Assembly: GCF_002217405.1 (NCBI RefSeq)
Contig: NZ_MUHE01000005.1
Location: 1 to 64,000 of the forward strand
Direction: 5' to 3'
DNA from: Flavobacterium psychrophilum DSM 3660 = ATCC 49418
GTDB lineage: Bacteria > Bacteroidota > Bacteroidia > Flavobacteriales > Flavobacteriaceae
DNA length: 64,000 nt
The notes below the pieces were generated by a model. It worked only from the letters and a program-made list of their open reading frames with translations. It was not told the DNA's origin and did no database searches. The translations under genes and the position numbers were made by a program. Within the stretch, counting starts at the first letter, position 1. Each line of letters starts with the position of its first letter. Shown one piece after another: positions 1 to 9,462 of this stretch.

Positions 1-60
1 ATCTCATAATTTGAATAACTTGATGAGATTCCTCGTTCCTCGGAATGACAAACTGTATGT
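1..60. repeat. Half-copy of the 57-58 kb palindromic repeat, plus AT-rich spacer
   Basis: Positions 26-52 read GATTCCTCGTTCCTCGGAAT followed by GACAAAC. This is a diverged single arm of the palindromic repeat found in many copies at 57.0-58.0 kb. No gene is visible between the window edge and the mfd stop codon at 119. The copy lies downstream of mfd. Confidence 0.6.
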
Positions 61-118
61 TTTTTTTATCCCAGTAATTTTAAACTTTAAATGGTATTAT
101 ATTGGTTTTTAATAGTTT

Positions 119-3100
119 TTATACCATCTCCATGAGTTCTAGCGCTTTTTTGATGCTTTTTACATTTTCGAAAGTTAACAACAACCTCAATCCATTTTTG
201 GTTTCTTTTTCTTTCATTTTGCACAATTGCGGTTGTTTTTGTACAAATTGTAATACTTGATGAAAACGTTTCGATTGGTAATAATCACTTTGTTGGTCTG
301 ATACAAAATAACAAACCATTTTGCCTTGTTTGAGGATTAATTTTTCGACTCCAATTTGGGTAGCAATCCATTTTATTCGCAAGCTATTTAGCAAAGCAAT
401 AGCTTGTTTTGGTAAAGGTCCAAAACGATCTATGAGTTGTTTTTCGTATTCTAACAAACCATTTTCTTCTTTTATAATGGCTAAAGCATTATACAAAGCC
501 AAACGTTCGGTCACGCTGTTTATGTAATCATCTGGAAACAACAATTCGAAATCAGAATCAATCTGTAAATCTTTTACATATTCTTTTTCTACTGTTTCAT
601 TGTCGTTTTCATACAAATCTTTAAATTCATTTTCTTTAAGTTCTTCAATGGCTTCGTTCATGATTTTCTGATAAGTATCAAAACCTATTTCGTTTATAAA
701 GCCACTTTGCTCGCCACCTAATAAATCGCCTGCACCACGAATTTCAAGATCTTTCATAGCAATATTTAAACCACTTCCTAGTTCCGAAAATTGTTCTAAG
801 GCTTGAATTCGTTTTCGAGCGTCTTCAGTCATCACAGAATATGGCGGACAAATAAAATAGCAAAAAGCTTTTTTATTACTTCGACCCACTCGTCCTCGCA
901 TTTGATGCAAATCGGATAATCCAAAATTATTGGCATTGTTAATAAAAATCGTATTCGCATTGGGAACATCTAATCCGCTTTCGATAATGGTTGTAGCGAC
1001 CAGAACATCAAATTCGCCTTCCATAAAAGCGAGCATGAGTTCTTCGAGTTTCTTGCCATCCATTTGTCCGTGACCAATTCCTACTTTGGCATCAGGAACC
1101 AATCGCTGAATCATGCCAGCAACTTCCTTAATGTTTTCTATTCTATTATTAATAAAAAATACTTGTCCGCCACGTTCAATTTCGAACGAAATAGCATCAC
1201 GAATCGTTTCTTCATTAAAACCAACCACATGGGTTTCGATAGGATAACGATTGGGCGGCGGTGTTGTAATGACCGATAAATCTCTGGCTGCCATGAGCGA
1301 AAACTGTAAAGTTCTCGGAATTGGAGTTGCTGTAAGTGTTAATGTATCTACGTTTTGGGTAATGGTTTTGAGTTTGTCTTTTACATTAACCCCAAATTTT
1401 TGTTCTTCATCTACAATAAGTAATCCTAAATCTTTAAAAATTACATTTTTGCTTACCAATTGATGCGTTCCTATAACAATATCTACTTTTCCAGCTTCTA
1501 AATCTTTGAGTGTTTCAGCTTTTTGCTTGGCGGTTTTAAATCTGTTGAGGTAATTTATAGTAACAGGCATGTCTTTTAACCTTTCGGTAAATGTGCGATA
1601 ATGTTGGTATGCCAAAATTGTAGTTGGAACTAAAATAGCGACTTGTTTTCCGTTGTCAACTGCTTTAAATGCAGCTCGAATAGCGACTTCTGTTTTCCCG
1701 AAACCTACATCGCCACAAACCAACCTGTCCATTGGGCGATCACTTTCCATGTCGGCTTTTACTTCTTGTGTCGATTTTAACTGGTCTGGTGTGTCTTCAT
1801 AAATAAACGAACTTTCTAGCTCGTGTTGCAAATAACTATCGGGCGCAAATGCAAATCCTTTGTCTAATCTGCGTTTGGCATACAATTGAATTAAGTTGAA
1901 AGCAATATGTTTTACTCGGGCTTTTGTTTTTTGTTTTAAAGCTTTCCAAGCGCCAGAACCTAATTTGTAAATTTTGGGTGGGGCGCCATCTTTACCTGTA
2001 TATTTTGATATTTTGTGTAGCGAATGAATGCTTACATATACAATATCATTATCAGCATACGCTAGTTTTATTGCTTCTTGTGTTTTGCCTTCAACTTGTA
2101 TTTTTTGCAGTCCACCAAATTTTCCAATTCCGTGATCAATATGTGTTACATAATCGCCAACTACCAGTGAAGTTAGTTCTTTGAGCGTGATGGTTTGTTT
2201 TTTAGAATACCCGTTTTTGATGCTAAATTTATGATAGCGTTCAAAAATTTGGTGGTCGGTATAACACGCAATTTGGTTTTCTTCATCAATAAAACCTTGA
2301 TACAATGGCAAAACAATTGTTTCGTATTGTTTGGTTATTGTTTCGTGATTTTGCTCATCAAGACTCTCAAAAATATCATGAAAACGTTTGGCTTGTTGTT
2401 CGTTCGAACAAAATAAATAATTTTTGTAATTGTGTGCTTGGTTGTCTTTCAAATTATTTAATAACAAATCGAATTGCTTATTGAAGGAGGGTTGTGGTTT
2501 GATATGAAATTCGAAAGTTTCTGAGGTTCTAAAAGTAGGTTTTGAAGCCGTTTCGACCACACAAAAATTTAAGGCTTGCTTAATAAACTCTTTCTGATTT
2601 AGAAACAATTGTTCGGGCAAAGCGTGTTTGACATCTTTATTTAACTTCTCGAAAGTTTCTTCGGCTTTGCTAAATAATTTGTCTAATTGTGTTAATAATA
2701 AATCGGTATTTTGAATAAAAATAGTTGTTTTAGCATTGATATATTCTAGGAAACTTTCTCTGTTTTCTTGTAAAAATTTATTTTCGAAATTAGGAATAAT
2801 CGCAATTTTATTTTTCTTTTCGATTGATAGTTGTGTGGCCACATCGAAAGTTCGAATACTATCTACTTCGTTACCAAAGAACTCGATTCGATACGGATTA
2901 TCGTTCGAAAAAGAAAATACATCTAAAATGCCACCACGAACAGAAAACTCACCGGGTTCTGTAATAAAATCGACTCTTTTAAATTCGTATTCGAATAAAA
3001 CTTCATTAATAAAATCGATAGAAACCAAATCGCCAACCGAAATTTTGAGTGTGTTTTTATCTAATTCCTTCTTGGTTACCACTTTCTCGAAAATAGCTTC

Positions 3101-3472
3101 TGGATAAGAAACAATAATGGCTGGTTTTTTGCGAGAATTGAGTCTGTTTAAAACTTCCGACCGAAGCAAAACATTTGCATTATCTGTATCTTCAATTTGA
3201 TACGGTCTTCGGTAAGAACTTGGGTAAAACAACACATCTTGGTCGCTAACGAGTTGTTCTAAATCGTTCAGGATATAAGCGGCTTCTTCTTTTTCGTTAC
3301 ACAATAATAGAAAAGAATTTTCACTTTTTGCAAACAACGCTTCAATGACAAACGAAAATGACGAACCAACCAATCCTTTAATATGAATTTTGTTATCGCC
3401 TTTAATTGTTTTTAATAGATTAACAATTTTCGCTTGTTCGCTGTATTTCTTAGAGATGATTTTTGTGCTCAA
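119..3472 (-). CDS. mfd: Transcription-repair coupling factor Mfd
   Basis: This is an ATP-dependent DNA translocase that removes RNA polymerase stalled at lesions and recruits UvrA. At 1117 residues it is about the usual length for the family. Visible in order: an N-terminal UvrB-like module (about 1-400); the RNA-polymerase-interacting domain beginning GDYVTHIDHGIGKFGG (about residue 440); helicase motif I GDVGFGKTEVA (about 590); a DEEQ box (about 690); TATPIPRTL; motif VI QMRGRVGRS; and a C-terminal TRCF domain near DFELLFPDDY (about 975). The next gene upstream is divergent, so mfd is probably transcribed alone. Confidence 0.97.
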   Translation of the reverse strand: MSTKIISKKYSEQAKIVNLLKTIKGDNKIHIKGLVGSSFSFVIEALFAKSENSFLLLCNEKEEAAYILNDLEQLVSDQDVLFYPSSYRRPYQIEDTDNANVLLRSEVLNRLNSRKKPAIIVSYPEAIFEKVVTKKELDKNTLKISVGDLVSIDFINEVLFEYEFKRVDFITEPGEFSVRGGILDVFSFSNDNPYRIEFFGNEVDSIRTFDVATQLSIEKKNKIAIIPNFENKFLQENRESFLEYINAKTTIFIQNTDLLLTQLDKLFSKAEETFEKLNKDVKHALPEQLFLNQKEFIKQALNFCVVETASKPTFRTSETFEFHIKPQPSFNKQFDLLLNNLKDNQAHNYKNYLFCSNEQQAKRFHDIFESLDEQNHETITKQYETIVLPLYQGFIDEENQIACYTDHQIFERYHKFSIKNGYSKKQTITLKELTSLVVGDYVTHIDHGIGKFGGLQKIQVEGKTQEAIKLAYADNDIVYVSIHSLHKISKYTGKDGAPPKIYKLGSGAWKALKQKTKARVKHIAFNLIQLYAKRRLDKGFAFAPDSYLQHELESSFIYEDTPDQLKSTQEVKADMESDRPMDRLVCGDVGFGKTEVAIRAAFKAVDNGKQVAILVPTTILAYQHYRTFTERLKDMPVTINYLNRFKTAKQKAETLKDLEAGKVDIVIGTHQLVSKNVIFKDLGLLIVDEEQKFGVNVKDKLKTITQNVDTLTLTATPIPRTLQFSLMAARDLSVITTPPPNRYPIETHVVGFNEETIRDAISFEIERGGQVFFINNRIENIKEVAGMIQRLVPDAKVGIGHGQMDGKKLEELMLAFMEGEFDVLVATTIIESGLDVPNANTIFINNANNFGLSDLHQMRGRVGRSNKKAFCYFICPPYSVMTEDARKRIQALEQFSELGSGLNIAMKDLEIRGAGDLLGGEQSGFINEIGFDTYQKIMNEAIEELKENEFKDLYENDNETVEKEYVKDLQIDSDFELLFPDDYINSVTERLALYNALAIIKEENGLLEYEKQLIDRFGPLPKQAIALLNSLRIKWIATQIGVEKLILKQGKMVCYFVSDQQSDYYQSKRFHQVLQFVQKQPQLCKMKEKETKNGLRLLLTFENVKSIKKALELMEMV

Positions 3473-3539
3473 TGGGAATTATTTTATGCAAATATACTTT
3501 GATTTTTTTAATACAAATTTGTATCGTGTAAGTTTTAAA

Positions 3540-3566
3540 TTTGTCCTGTTTTTTTGTTTATATTTG
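3540..3566 (+). promoter_or_regulatory. Possible Bacteroidota promoter for the 3588 gene
   Basis: The box TATATTTG (3559-3566) matches the TAnnTTTG -7 consensus. It lies about 22 nt before the ATG at 3588. TTTG at 3540-3543 could be the -33 element, but its 15-nt spacer is shorter than usual. Confidence 0.4.
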
Positions 3567-3587
3567 CGTTGAACTAAAAAACAAAAA

Positions 3588-4013
3588 ATGTACGATTTTA
3601 TTCAGAAATTTCACTCAGGCTGGGCATATTTTGCCTTATTACTTTTATTTTTAGCTTTTGCGAACAGTGCTTTGGGGTTCTTTTCTAAAAGAGAGTTTAC
3701 CACAAAAGACAAAAAAATCGCATTATTTGCGCTTATAGTAACACACTTGCAACTTACCGTAGGATTTGTGTTGTATTTTCTTTCGCCTTTAGGTTTCTCA
3801 GTTTTTGGAGAGATGAAAAATGCTGCTTTGAGACTCACTTCGTTAGAGCATCCGCTGGTTAATGTTATAGCAATTACTCTAATTACAATTGGTTGGTCTA
3901 AACACAAAAAGGGATTAGAGAGCAAAACGAAATTTAAAAGTATTGCCGTATTTTATGGTTTGGGGTTATTATTGGTGTTAAGTAGAATTCCTTGGTCATT
4001 ATGGTTTAAATAA
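3588..4013 (+). CDS. Four-helix membrane protein, cytochrome-b-like
   Basis: A 141-residue integral membrane protein with four hydrophobic segments, at about residues 12-32, 45-67, 88-103 and 118-138. Histidines lie in or beside the helices (FHSGW near residue 9, VTHLQL near 52, EHPLVN near 87). This layout suggests possible heme or quinone binding, and similar Bacteroidota proteins are sometimes labelled cytochrome B. No catalytic motif is visible, so the function is an inference. It is a single gene between the divergent mfd and the RlpA-like gene, and a weak terminator follows at 4017-4048. Confidence 0.75.
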   Translation: MYDFIQKFHSGWAYFALLLLFLAFANSALGFFSKREFTTKDKKIALFALIVTHLQLTVGFVLYFLSPLGFSVFGEMKNAALRLTSLEHPLVNVIAITLITIGWSKHKKGLESKTKFKSIAVFYGLGLLLVLSRIPWSLWFK

Positions 4014-4016
4014 TTT

Positions 4017-4048
4017 AAAAAAGTCTTATTTGTTAAGGCTTTTTTTGT
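4017..4048 (+). terminator. Intrinsic terminator after the 3588 gene
   Basis: An imperfect stem AAAAAGTCTTA / TAAGGCTTTTT, including G-T pairs, runs into a T-tract directly after the stop codon at 4013. Confidence 0.6.
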
Positions 4049-4097
4049 TTTTGGGTATAGTATTTGAGAAGTGTGTAATAATAATTAAATTAAAATT

Positions 4098-4619
4098 ATG
4101 ATAAAAGATAAATTTTTTTTGGTAATTACCACAACAATAGCAGTAATATTAATTTCTAGTTTTTCGTTTAAGAAATTCGACAAGCAATCTTTTTCTATAA
4201 GCCTCGTTAAGGATACCGTAAGGGTCGATACGGTAGCAATAGACAGTCTGCTTGTAGAAGGTAATTTTACCTATAAATTATACAAAAAGAAAGCTCACGC
4301 ATCGTATTATGCTAAAAAATTTCACGGTAGGCGTACTGCAAGTGGCGTTCGTTTTGATAATAACAAACTTACCGCAGCCCATAAAAAATTCCCTTTTGGA
4401 ACAAGGCTTCGTATAACAAATGAGCATAACGGAAAACATGTTATAGTCACAGTAACCGATCGTGGCCCTTTTGTAAAAGGTCGAGAAATTGATTTGTCTC
4501 GTAGGGCTTACATGGAAATGGCTTCTAATAAAAATGGAGGCGCAACATTAGTAACAATCGAAGTGATGAATAAAAAAAGGTTTTCTTACCAACTCCCGAA
4601 AGGATTGTTGTTTAAATAA
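4098..4619 (+). CDS. Septal ring lytic transglycosylase RlpA family protein
   Basis: A 173-residue exported protein with an N-terminal hydrophobic segment (residues 8-25) and a C-terminal double-psi beta-barrel. Family signatures include ASYYAKKFHGRRTASGVRF, the segment AHKKFPFGTRLRI, and TDRGPFVKGREIDLSRRA, which holds the catalytic-type aspartate. RlpA proteins cleave peptidoglycan glycan strands or bind denuded glycans during separation. There is no SPOR domain, so this is a short form. Its last 34 bases overlap the 3' end of the convergent CYTH gene. Confidence 0.9.
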   Translation: MIKDKFFLVITTTIAVILISSFSFKKFDKQSFSISLVKDTVRVDTVAIDSLLVEGNFTYKLYKKKAHASYYAKKFHGRRTASGVRFDNNKLTAAHKKFPFGTRLRITNEHNGKHVIVTVTDRGPFVKGREIDLSRRAYMEMASNKNGGATLVTIEVMNKKRFSYQLPKGLLFK

Positions 4620-5053
4620 GCGTTGTAATATTTGTTGTTTCCAGTAACTTCTTGTGCTAACCAACTGGGTTTTTCGAAACTTTCGTTTTCGTCATTCAGT
4701 TCAATTTCGGCAATAATTAAACCATTGTTTTGTTCGGCAAAAACATCAACTTCGTAGGTGTGTTTTCCGGAAGGAATTTCATATCTAATTTTGTCAATTA
4801 CACCATTTTCGCAAATAGATAATAGTTTTTCAGCTTCGATTAATGGGATTTCAGTTTCCCATTCTAATCGAGTTGTTCCTGACTCGTTTCCTTTGCCTTT
4901 TATAGTCAGAAAGCCTTTGTTTGCCTTAATTCTTACACGAACTGTTCGCTCAGGATTAGAATTTAAGTAGCCTTGTACGATTCTGTTTTTGGCAACAGCC
5001 AAAGCTATGAAATCATTATTTGAAACTAAAAATTTACGTTCTATTTCTATCAT
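4586..5053 (-). CDS. CYTH domain protein (adenylate cyclase/thiamine triphosphatase-like)
   Basis: The 155-residue protein opens with the CYTH signature ExExK (E3, E5, K7 in MIEIERKFLV). It continues with Arg/Lys pairs on successive strands (RTVRVRIKANKGFLTIKGKG) and with acidic strands (LEWETEIP, YEVDVF, AEIELND). Family members form a tunnel that binds triphosphate with divalent metal and act as triphosphatases or adenylate cyclases. The substrate here cannot be read from the sequence. The 3' end overlaps the convergent RlpA gene by 34 nt. Confidence 0.9.
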   Translation of the reverse strand: MIEIERKFLVSNNDFIALAVAKNRIVQGYLNSNPERTVRVRIKANKGFLTIKGKGNESGTTRLEWETEIPLIEAEKLLSICENGVIDKIRYEIPSGKHTYEVDVFAEQNNGLIIAEIELNDENESFEKPSWLAQEVTGNNKYYNAYLNNNPFGSW

Positions 5054-5443
5054 TTTTCAGGGACTATTTTTGGCGTTATACGTTAATATTTTGTTTTTAG
5101 AGTAAAAAGCAAGAAATTTTCGTTGCAAAGGGTGTTTACGGAGCTCTTATTAAAATAAAAGTATAGTGAAGTAAACAGGTTTATGGGTTTTAGTTACCAA
5201 AGATACGATTTTTAAGAAAACAAATATCCTGTTTGTTATTTGACGTATGCTAAATGATAGGTTGTTTTTGTTTGCTGTAATAAAAAAAGGTGAAATTTTA
5301 ATTTCACCTTTTTTCTCAAAAATATTCAATAAACTTAACCTACATGTGTAATGGCTAGGCTAAAGTATCTGGTTTTTTATTTGTTATCAAATTAAACCGT
5401 TGAATTGTATAAATACTCGTTAAACTGTATTTTTTTTCTTCTT
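5054..5443. other. 390-nt intergenic region
   Basis: No gene is recognisable. The region holds a palindromic terminator at 5282-5314. CAAAGATA near 5196-5203 would read TATCTTTG on the minus strand, a possible -7 box for the CYTH gene, but the leader would be about 150 nt. Short frames near 5355-5543 are antisense overlaps of the purF-like 3' end. Confidence 0.5.
5282..5314. terminator. Palindromic bidirectional terminator
   Basis: AAAAAAGGTGAAAT pairs with ATTTCACCTTTTTT around a 4-nt loop. A-tracts and T-tracts flank it on both sides. It probably ends transcripts of the purF-like gene, whose stop codon is at 5444. Confidence 0.8.
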
Positions 5444-7342
5444 TTAATATGCTCTTGCGTCTTTCCCTTCGTAGAAATTCATGAAAGCTCGGTTTACTAC
5501 TCGGTTTCCGCCAGGTGTTGGGTAATCGCCAGTAAAATACCAATCGCCTAAATTTTTAGGGCAAGCGATATGTAAATCTTCTACGGTTTGAAAAATAATT
5601 TTTACTTTAGCTTTTACAGAATCTTCGGTAAGCATTTCGGCAATTTTATCTGAGATTTCTTGTGGTTCGAATGGTGCGTAAATTTCGGTTACAAAGTTTA
5701 CAACAGCCTCGTCTTTTAGGTTTTCTTGCGCTTTACATTTGGTATAAACCTCGTCGATAATATGGTGTAAGTTCCTTTCTTTTAGCAATTCTAAGGCTGC
5801 TCTAAAAGCTACTAATCCTTCTAATTTTGCCATGTCTATGCCATAACAATCAGGATAGCGAATTTGTGGTGCAGAGGAAACTACAACGATGCTTTTTGGT
5901 TTCAAACGATCCATCATTTTTATGATGCTCATTTTTAGTGTAGTGCCACGAACAATGCTGTCATCTATAATTACAAGATTGTCTGTTGGTTTTATCACGC
6001 CATAAGTTACATCATATACGTGGGCAACTAAATCGTCTCGACTGCTGTCTTCGGTAATGAATGTTCGCAGTTTTGCATCTTTTATAGCTACTTTTTCGGT
6101 TCTAATTTTTACCGATAGTAATTCCTGAAGAGATTCGGTTGTAAGTGTGTCTTTGTTAGCAAGAATGTAATTGTTTTTTCTTTGGTTTAAAAAATCTTGC
6201 GCTGCTTCGACTAATCCGTAAAAAGAAGTTTCGGCAGTATTTGGGATATAAGAGAAAACGGTATTGTCAGTGTCATTATCTATCGCATTAAGAACAGCTG
6301 GAAGTATTAATTTTCCTAGGTTTTTTCGTTCCTGATATATTTCGGCATCGCTTCCACGAGAAAAATAAATTCTTTCGAAAGAACAGGCTTTTTTTACAGT
6401 TGGTGTAAGGATTTGTTCTTCAGATATTTTTCCGCTTTTTTTAATTATTAAAGCATTTCCTGGTTGTAATTCTTTAACTTTTTCGAAATCGACATTAAAA
6501 ACAGTTTGTATTACTGGTCTTTCTGAAGCAACCACCACAATTTCATCATCTTGGTAATAATATGCTGGGCGAATTCCTGCTGGATCACGAAATACAAATC
6601 CGTCGCCATGACCTAATAATCCTGCCATCGCATAGCCGCCATCAAGATTTTTAGAGGCTCTTTTTAGTATTTTTACTAAATCGAGTCTTTCGGCAATAAT
6701 AGCAGAAGCTTCTCTTTTTGAAAATCCTTCGTTCTTACAATCTTGGTATAAATTAGTTACTTCTTCATCTAAAAAATGGCCTATTTTTTCCATTACGGTA
6801 ACGGTATCTGCCATTTCCTTTGGATGTTGTCCCAGCTCGATTAAGCTGTTAAAAAGTTCTTTAACATTGGTCATGTTAAAGTTTCCTGCTAAGAGTAAAT
6901 TTCTGTGCATCCAATTGTTTTGGCGTAAGAAAGGATGTACGTTTTCGATGCTGTTTTTGCCAAAAGTTCCGTAGCGAACATGACCCAAGAATAATTCGCC
7001 TAAGTAGGGGATGTTTTCTTTTTGAAGGGCTACATTGTTTGCGTATTCTGGATTGGCAATCATTTCCTCGTTTATTCGAGAATTTATTTGTGCATAAACA
7101 TCTTGTATTGCTTGCGCATCGTTAGATCGCACACGGCTAATGTAGCGTTCGCCTGGTTTCATGTCTAGTTTTATGCTAGCAAAACCAGCGCCATCTTGAC
7201 CACGGTTGTGCTGTTTTTCCATTAACAGATACATTTTTTGTATGCCGTAGAAGGCCGTTCCGTATTTTTCTTTATAAAATTCTAGCGGTTTTAATAATCT
7301 TAAAAAAGCTATTCCGCATTCGTGTTTAATTGCATCACTCAT
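5444..7342 (-). CDS. Amidophosphoribosyltransferase (PurF) homologue, long variant
   Basis: A 632-residue class II glutamine amidotransferase fused to a phosphoribosyltransferase. The family makes phosphoribosylamine from PRPP and glutamine in the first step of purine synthesis. Visible features are the nucleophile C9 in KHECGIAFLRL, HVRYGTFG, GNFNMTN in place of the usual NGN context, FRDPAGIRPAYYY, and the PRPP loop VIIDDSIVRGTT. It is well over 100 residues longer than usual PurF (about 470-510), with extra sequence before and after the PRPP loop. The nucleophile is not directly after Met1. It may be a paralogue of a standard PurF elsewhere in the genome. The purN neighbour supports a purine role. 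Confidence 0.88.
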   Translation of the reverse strand: MSDAIKHECGIAFLRLLKPLEFYKEKYGTAFYGIQKMYLLMEKQHNRGQDGAGFASIKLDMKPGERYISRVRSNDAQAIQDVYAQINSRINEEMIANPEYANNVALQKENIPYLGELFLGHVRYGTFGKNSIENVHPFLRQNNWMHRNLLLAGNFNMTNVKELFNSLIELGQHPKEMADTVTVMEKIGHFLDEEVTNLYQDCKNEGFSKREASAIIAERLDLVKILKRASKNLDGGYAMAGLLGHGDGFVFRDPAGIRPAYYYQDDEIVVVASERPVIQTVFNVDFEKVKELQPGNALIIKKSGKISEEQILTPTVKKACSFERIYFSRGSDAEIYQERKNLGKLILPAVLNAIDNDTDNTVFSYIPNTAETSFYGLVEAAQDFLNQRKNNYILANKDTLTTESLQELLSVKIRTEKVAIKDAKLRTFITEDSSRDDLVAHVYDVTYGVIKPTDNLVIIDDSIVRGTTLKMSIIKMMDRLKPKSIVVVSSAPQIRYPDCYGIDMAKLEGLVAFRAALELLKERNLHHIIDEVYTKCKAQENLKDEAVVNFVTEIYAPFEPQEISDKIAEMLTEDSVKAKVKIIFQTVEDLHIACPKNLGDWYFTGDYPTPGGNRVVNRAFMNFYEGKDARAY

Positions 7343-7380
7343 TGGGTTGTGTTGTGATTTTGTAGTTATTGTTTAAATCG

Positions 7381-7407
7381 AAAACGCCCCGAAAATCCCG
7401 AGGCGTT
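7381..7407 (-). terminator. Terminator between the PfkB and purF-like genes
   Basis: On the minus strand AACGCCTCG pairs with CGGGGCGTT (one G-T pair) around a GGATTTT loop and is followed by TTTT. It lies directly after the PfkB stop codon, so it probably separates that gene from the purF-like gene. Confidence 0.65.
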
Positions 7408-7411
7408 CTTA

Positions 7412-8335
7412 TTATAATGCTATTTCGAATTGTGTTAGAGATTTGAATTGCTTCAATCTTGCAACAACTTCTTCTTTGCTTAGTTTTAACATTCTTTCGG
7501 TTCCAAATTTCTCAACGCAGAACGATGCTAAGTTTGATCCGTGAATGATTGCAGTTTTCATGTTCTCGAAAGAAACATTTTCGCTTTGCGTGATAAATCC
7601 TGCAAATCCTCCTGCAAATGTGTCTCCTGCTCCAGTTGGATCGAAAACTTCTTCGAGTGGCAATGCTGGCGCAAAGAAAACTTCTTTGTCGTGAAAAATT
7701 AAGGCGCCATGCTCACCTTTTTTAATGACTACATATTTAGGTCCCATTGTGTGAATCTTTGCGGCTGCCTTAACTAGAGAATATTCGCCAGATAATTGGC
7801 GTGCTTCTTCATCGTTTATGGTAATAACATCGACACGTTTGATGACGTTTAGTAAATCTTCGAGAGCGCAATCCATCCAGAAATTCATAGTGTCTAAAAC
7901 TACTAATTTTGGTTTTACTTCCATCTGATCTAAAACACTGCTCTGCACCATTGGATGCAAGTTTCCTAGCATAACAACATCGGCATTTTTAAAATTTTGA
8001 GGTACTTTAGGTTGAAAATCGGCTAGAACATTTAGTTCTGTAGCCAATGTGTCTCTAGAGTTTAAGTCGTTATGGTATTTTCCGCTCCAGAAAAAGGTTT
8101 TTCCTCCTTTTACTACTTCAAGACCTGAAATATCGATGTTTCTAGCAGTTAATAAGTCTAAATATTCTTGAGGGAAATCGTCTCCTACAACTGAAACTAT
8201 TGCTGACTGTAAATTAAAATGTGACGCTGAAAGTCCTATATAAGTTCCTGCTCCACCTAAAATTTTATCTGTTTTTCCAAAAGGAGTTTCAATAGCATCG
8301 AAAGCAACAGTTCCTACGATTAAAAGTTTGTTCAT
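7412..8335 (-). CDS. PfkB-family (ribokinase-like) carbohydrate/nucleoside kinase
   Basis: The protein has about 307 residues when started at the ATG at 8335 (MNKLLIVGTVAFDAI). A longer frame to 8362 adds nine atypical residues. PfkB signatures are the N-terminal GGAGTYIGLSAS sugar-binding region and the C-terminal signature DPTGAGDTFAGGFAGF, with the catalytic aspartate and anion hole. The substrate is not evident. Adenosine or ribose-type substrates would suit the purine neighbourhood (inference). A terminator follows directly. Confidence 0.9.
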   Translation of the reverse strand: MNKLLIVGTVAFDAIETPFGKTDKILGGAGTYIGLSASHFNLQSAIVSVVGDDFPQEYLDLLTARNIDISGLEVVKGGKTFFWSGKYHNDLNSRDTLATELNVLADFQPKVPQNFKNADVVMLGNLHPMVQSSVLDQMEVKPKLVVLDTMNFWMDCALEDLLNVIKRVDVITINDEEARQLSGEYSLVKAAAKIHTMGPKYVVIKKGEHGALIFHDKEVFFAPALPLEEVFDPTGAGDTFAGGFAGFITQSENVSFENMKTAIIHGSNLASFCVEKFGTERMLKLSKEEVVARLKQFKSLTQFEIAL

Positions 8336-8411
8336 TTTCTGAATTTCAAAATTATAGTGCAAAGATAGTTTTTAAGTTACAAAGTTACAACGGTTGAAAG
8401 TTGTAAAGTTT

Positions 8412-8891
8412 TTATAATAGTTTTGCTTCTTCTTTCTCGTAAAAAGCATCAACCGAAAGTGTTTTTTGGTTTGATGCAAAAACGGCTAATTGATCGCATC
8501 TTTCGTTTTGCGGATGGCTGTTGTGCCCTTTTATCCATTTAAAATCGACCTGGTGTTTTCTGTAAATAATGAGTAGGCGTTTCCATAAATCGGAATTTTT
8601 TCGGTCTTTAAAGCCTTTTTTTTCCCAGCCTAAAACCCATTTTTTCTCGACAGAATCTACCACGTATTTAGAATCCGAAACTACTAAAATCTTCATGTTT
8701 GGGTTTTTAAGTTTTTCTAAACCAACAATTACTGCCAACAATTCCATACGGTTATTTGTGGTGTGTCTAAAACCTTCATAAAACTCTTTTTTGAAAGCAG
8801 TGCCAACTAATTCCATTACAACGCCATAGCCTCCTGGGCCTGGGTTTCCTTTGGCAGCGCCATCGGTATATATGTGTACTTGGTAATTCAA
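8412..8891 (-). CDS. rnhA: Ribonuclease HI
   Basis: RNase HI degrades RNA in RNA-DNA hybrids. The 159-residue length is typical. The active-site acids are all visible: D10 in IYTDGA, E50 in NNRMELLA, D73 in VSDSKYV and D133 in ERCDQLA. The start is a TTG at 8891; no ATG gives the conserved first strand. Only one base separates this start from the purN stop, so the two are co-transcribed with purN upstream. Confidence 0.95.
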   Translation of the reverse strand: MNYQVHIYTDGAAKGNPGPGGYGVVMELVGTAFKKEFYEGFRHTTNNRMELLAVIVGLEKLKNPNMKILVVSDSKYVVDSVEKKWVLGWEKKGFKDRKNSDLWKRLLIIYRKHQVDFKWIKGHNSHPQNERCDQLAVFASNQKTLSVDAFYEKEEAKLL

Positions 8892-8892
8892 T

Positions 8893-9462
8893 TTAGGTTT
8901 TTGGTATTAGTAATTTTTCTATTTCTTTGGGAAAACATTCCATTTCTAGTTCATGAATTTTTACGGCAATTTCTTCGGGTGTTTTACAATTTGTAATTGA
9001 AACATTTTTTTGAAAAATAAATTCACCCTCGTCATAATTTTTATTCACATAATGAATGGTGATTCCGGTTTTTGTCTCTTTATTTTCTAGAACTGCTCTA
9101 TGTACATTCATTCCGTACATTCCTTTTCCGCCATATTTTGGAAGCAATGCGGGATGAATGTTTATAATTTTATTAGGATAGGCTTCAATGATGCTTTCTG
9201 GAAATTTTAACAAAAAACCTGCTAAAACAATTAAATCGGGTTTTATTTTGTTTATTTTGTTTAAAATTGCGCCGTCAGAAAGTTGGGTTTTATCGAATAC
9301 TTCGGTATGGGTTTTAAGCTGTTTTGCTTTTTCTAAAACCTTGGCATTTATGTTGTTAGTAAATACCGATGCGATGTTTACTTGATTATTATTTTTGAAA
9401 TATAAAATAATATTTTCGGCATTAGACCCTGATCCCGAAGCAAATATTACAACCTTTTTCAT
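8893..9462 (-). CDS. purN: Phosphoribosylglycinamide formyltransferase PurN
   Basis: This enzyme transfers a formyl group from 10-formyl-THF to glycinamide ribonucleotide, the third step of purine synthesis. The protein has 189 residues. The GSGSNAENI phosphate loop follows the first strand. The catalytic triad N101-H103-D144 is visible in NIHPALLPKYGGKGMYG and NYDEGEF. It is the first gene of a minus-strand run with rnhA, divergent from acpP. Confidence 0.96.
   Translation of the reverse strand: MKKVVIFASGSGSNAENIILYFKNNNQVNIASVFTNNINAKVLEKAKQLKTHTEVFDKTQLSDGAILNKINKIKPDLIVLAGFLLKFPESIIEAYPNKIINIHPALLPKYGGKGMYGMNVHRAVLENKETKTGITIHYVNKNYDEGEFIFQKNVSITNCKTPEEIAVKIHELEMECFPKEIEKLLIPKT

Noticed and set aside
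5355-5543. A 62-codon minus-strand frame at the purF-like 3' end
   Set aside because: It lies in another frame of the purF-like gene and has no independent support.
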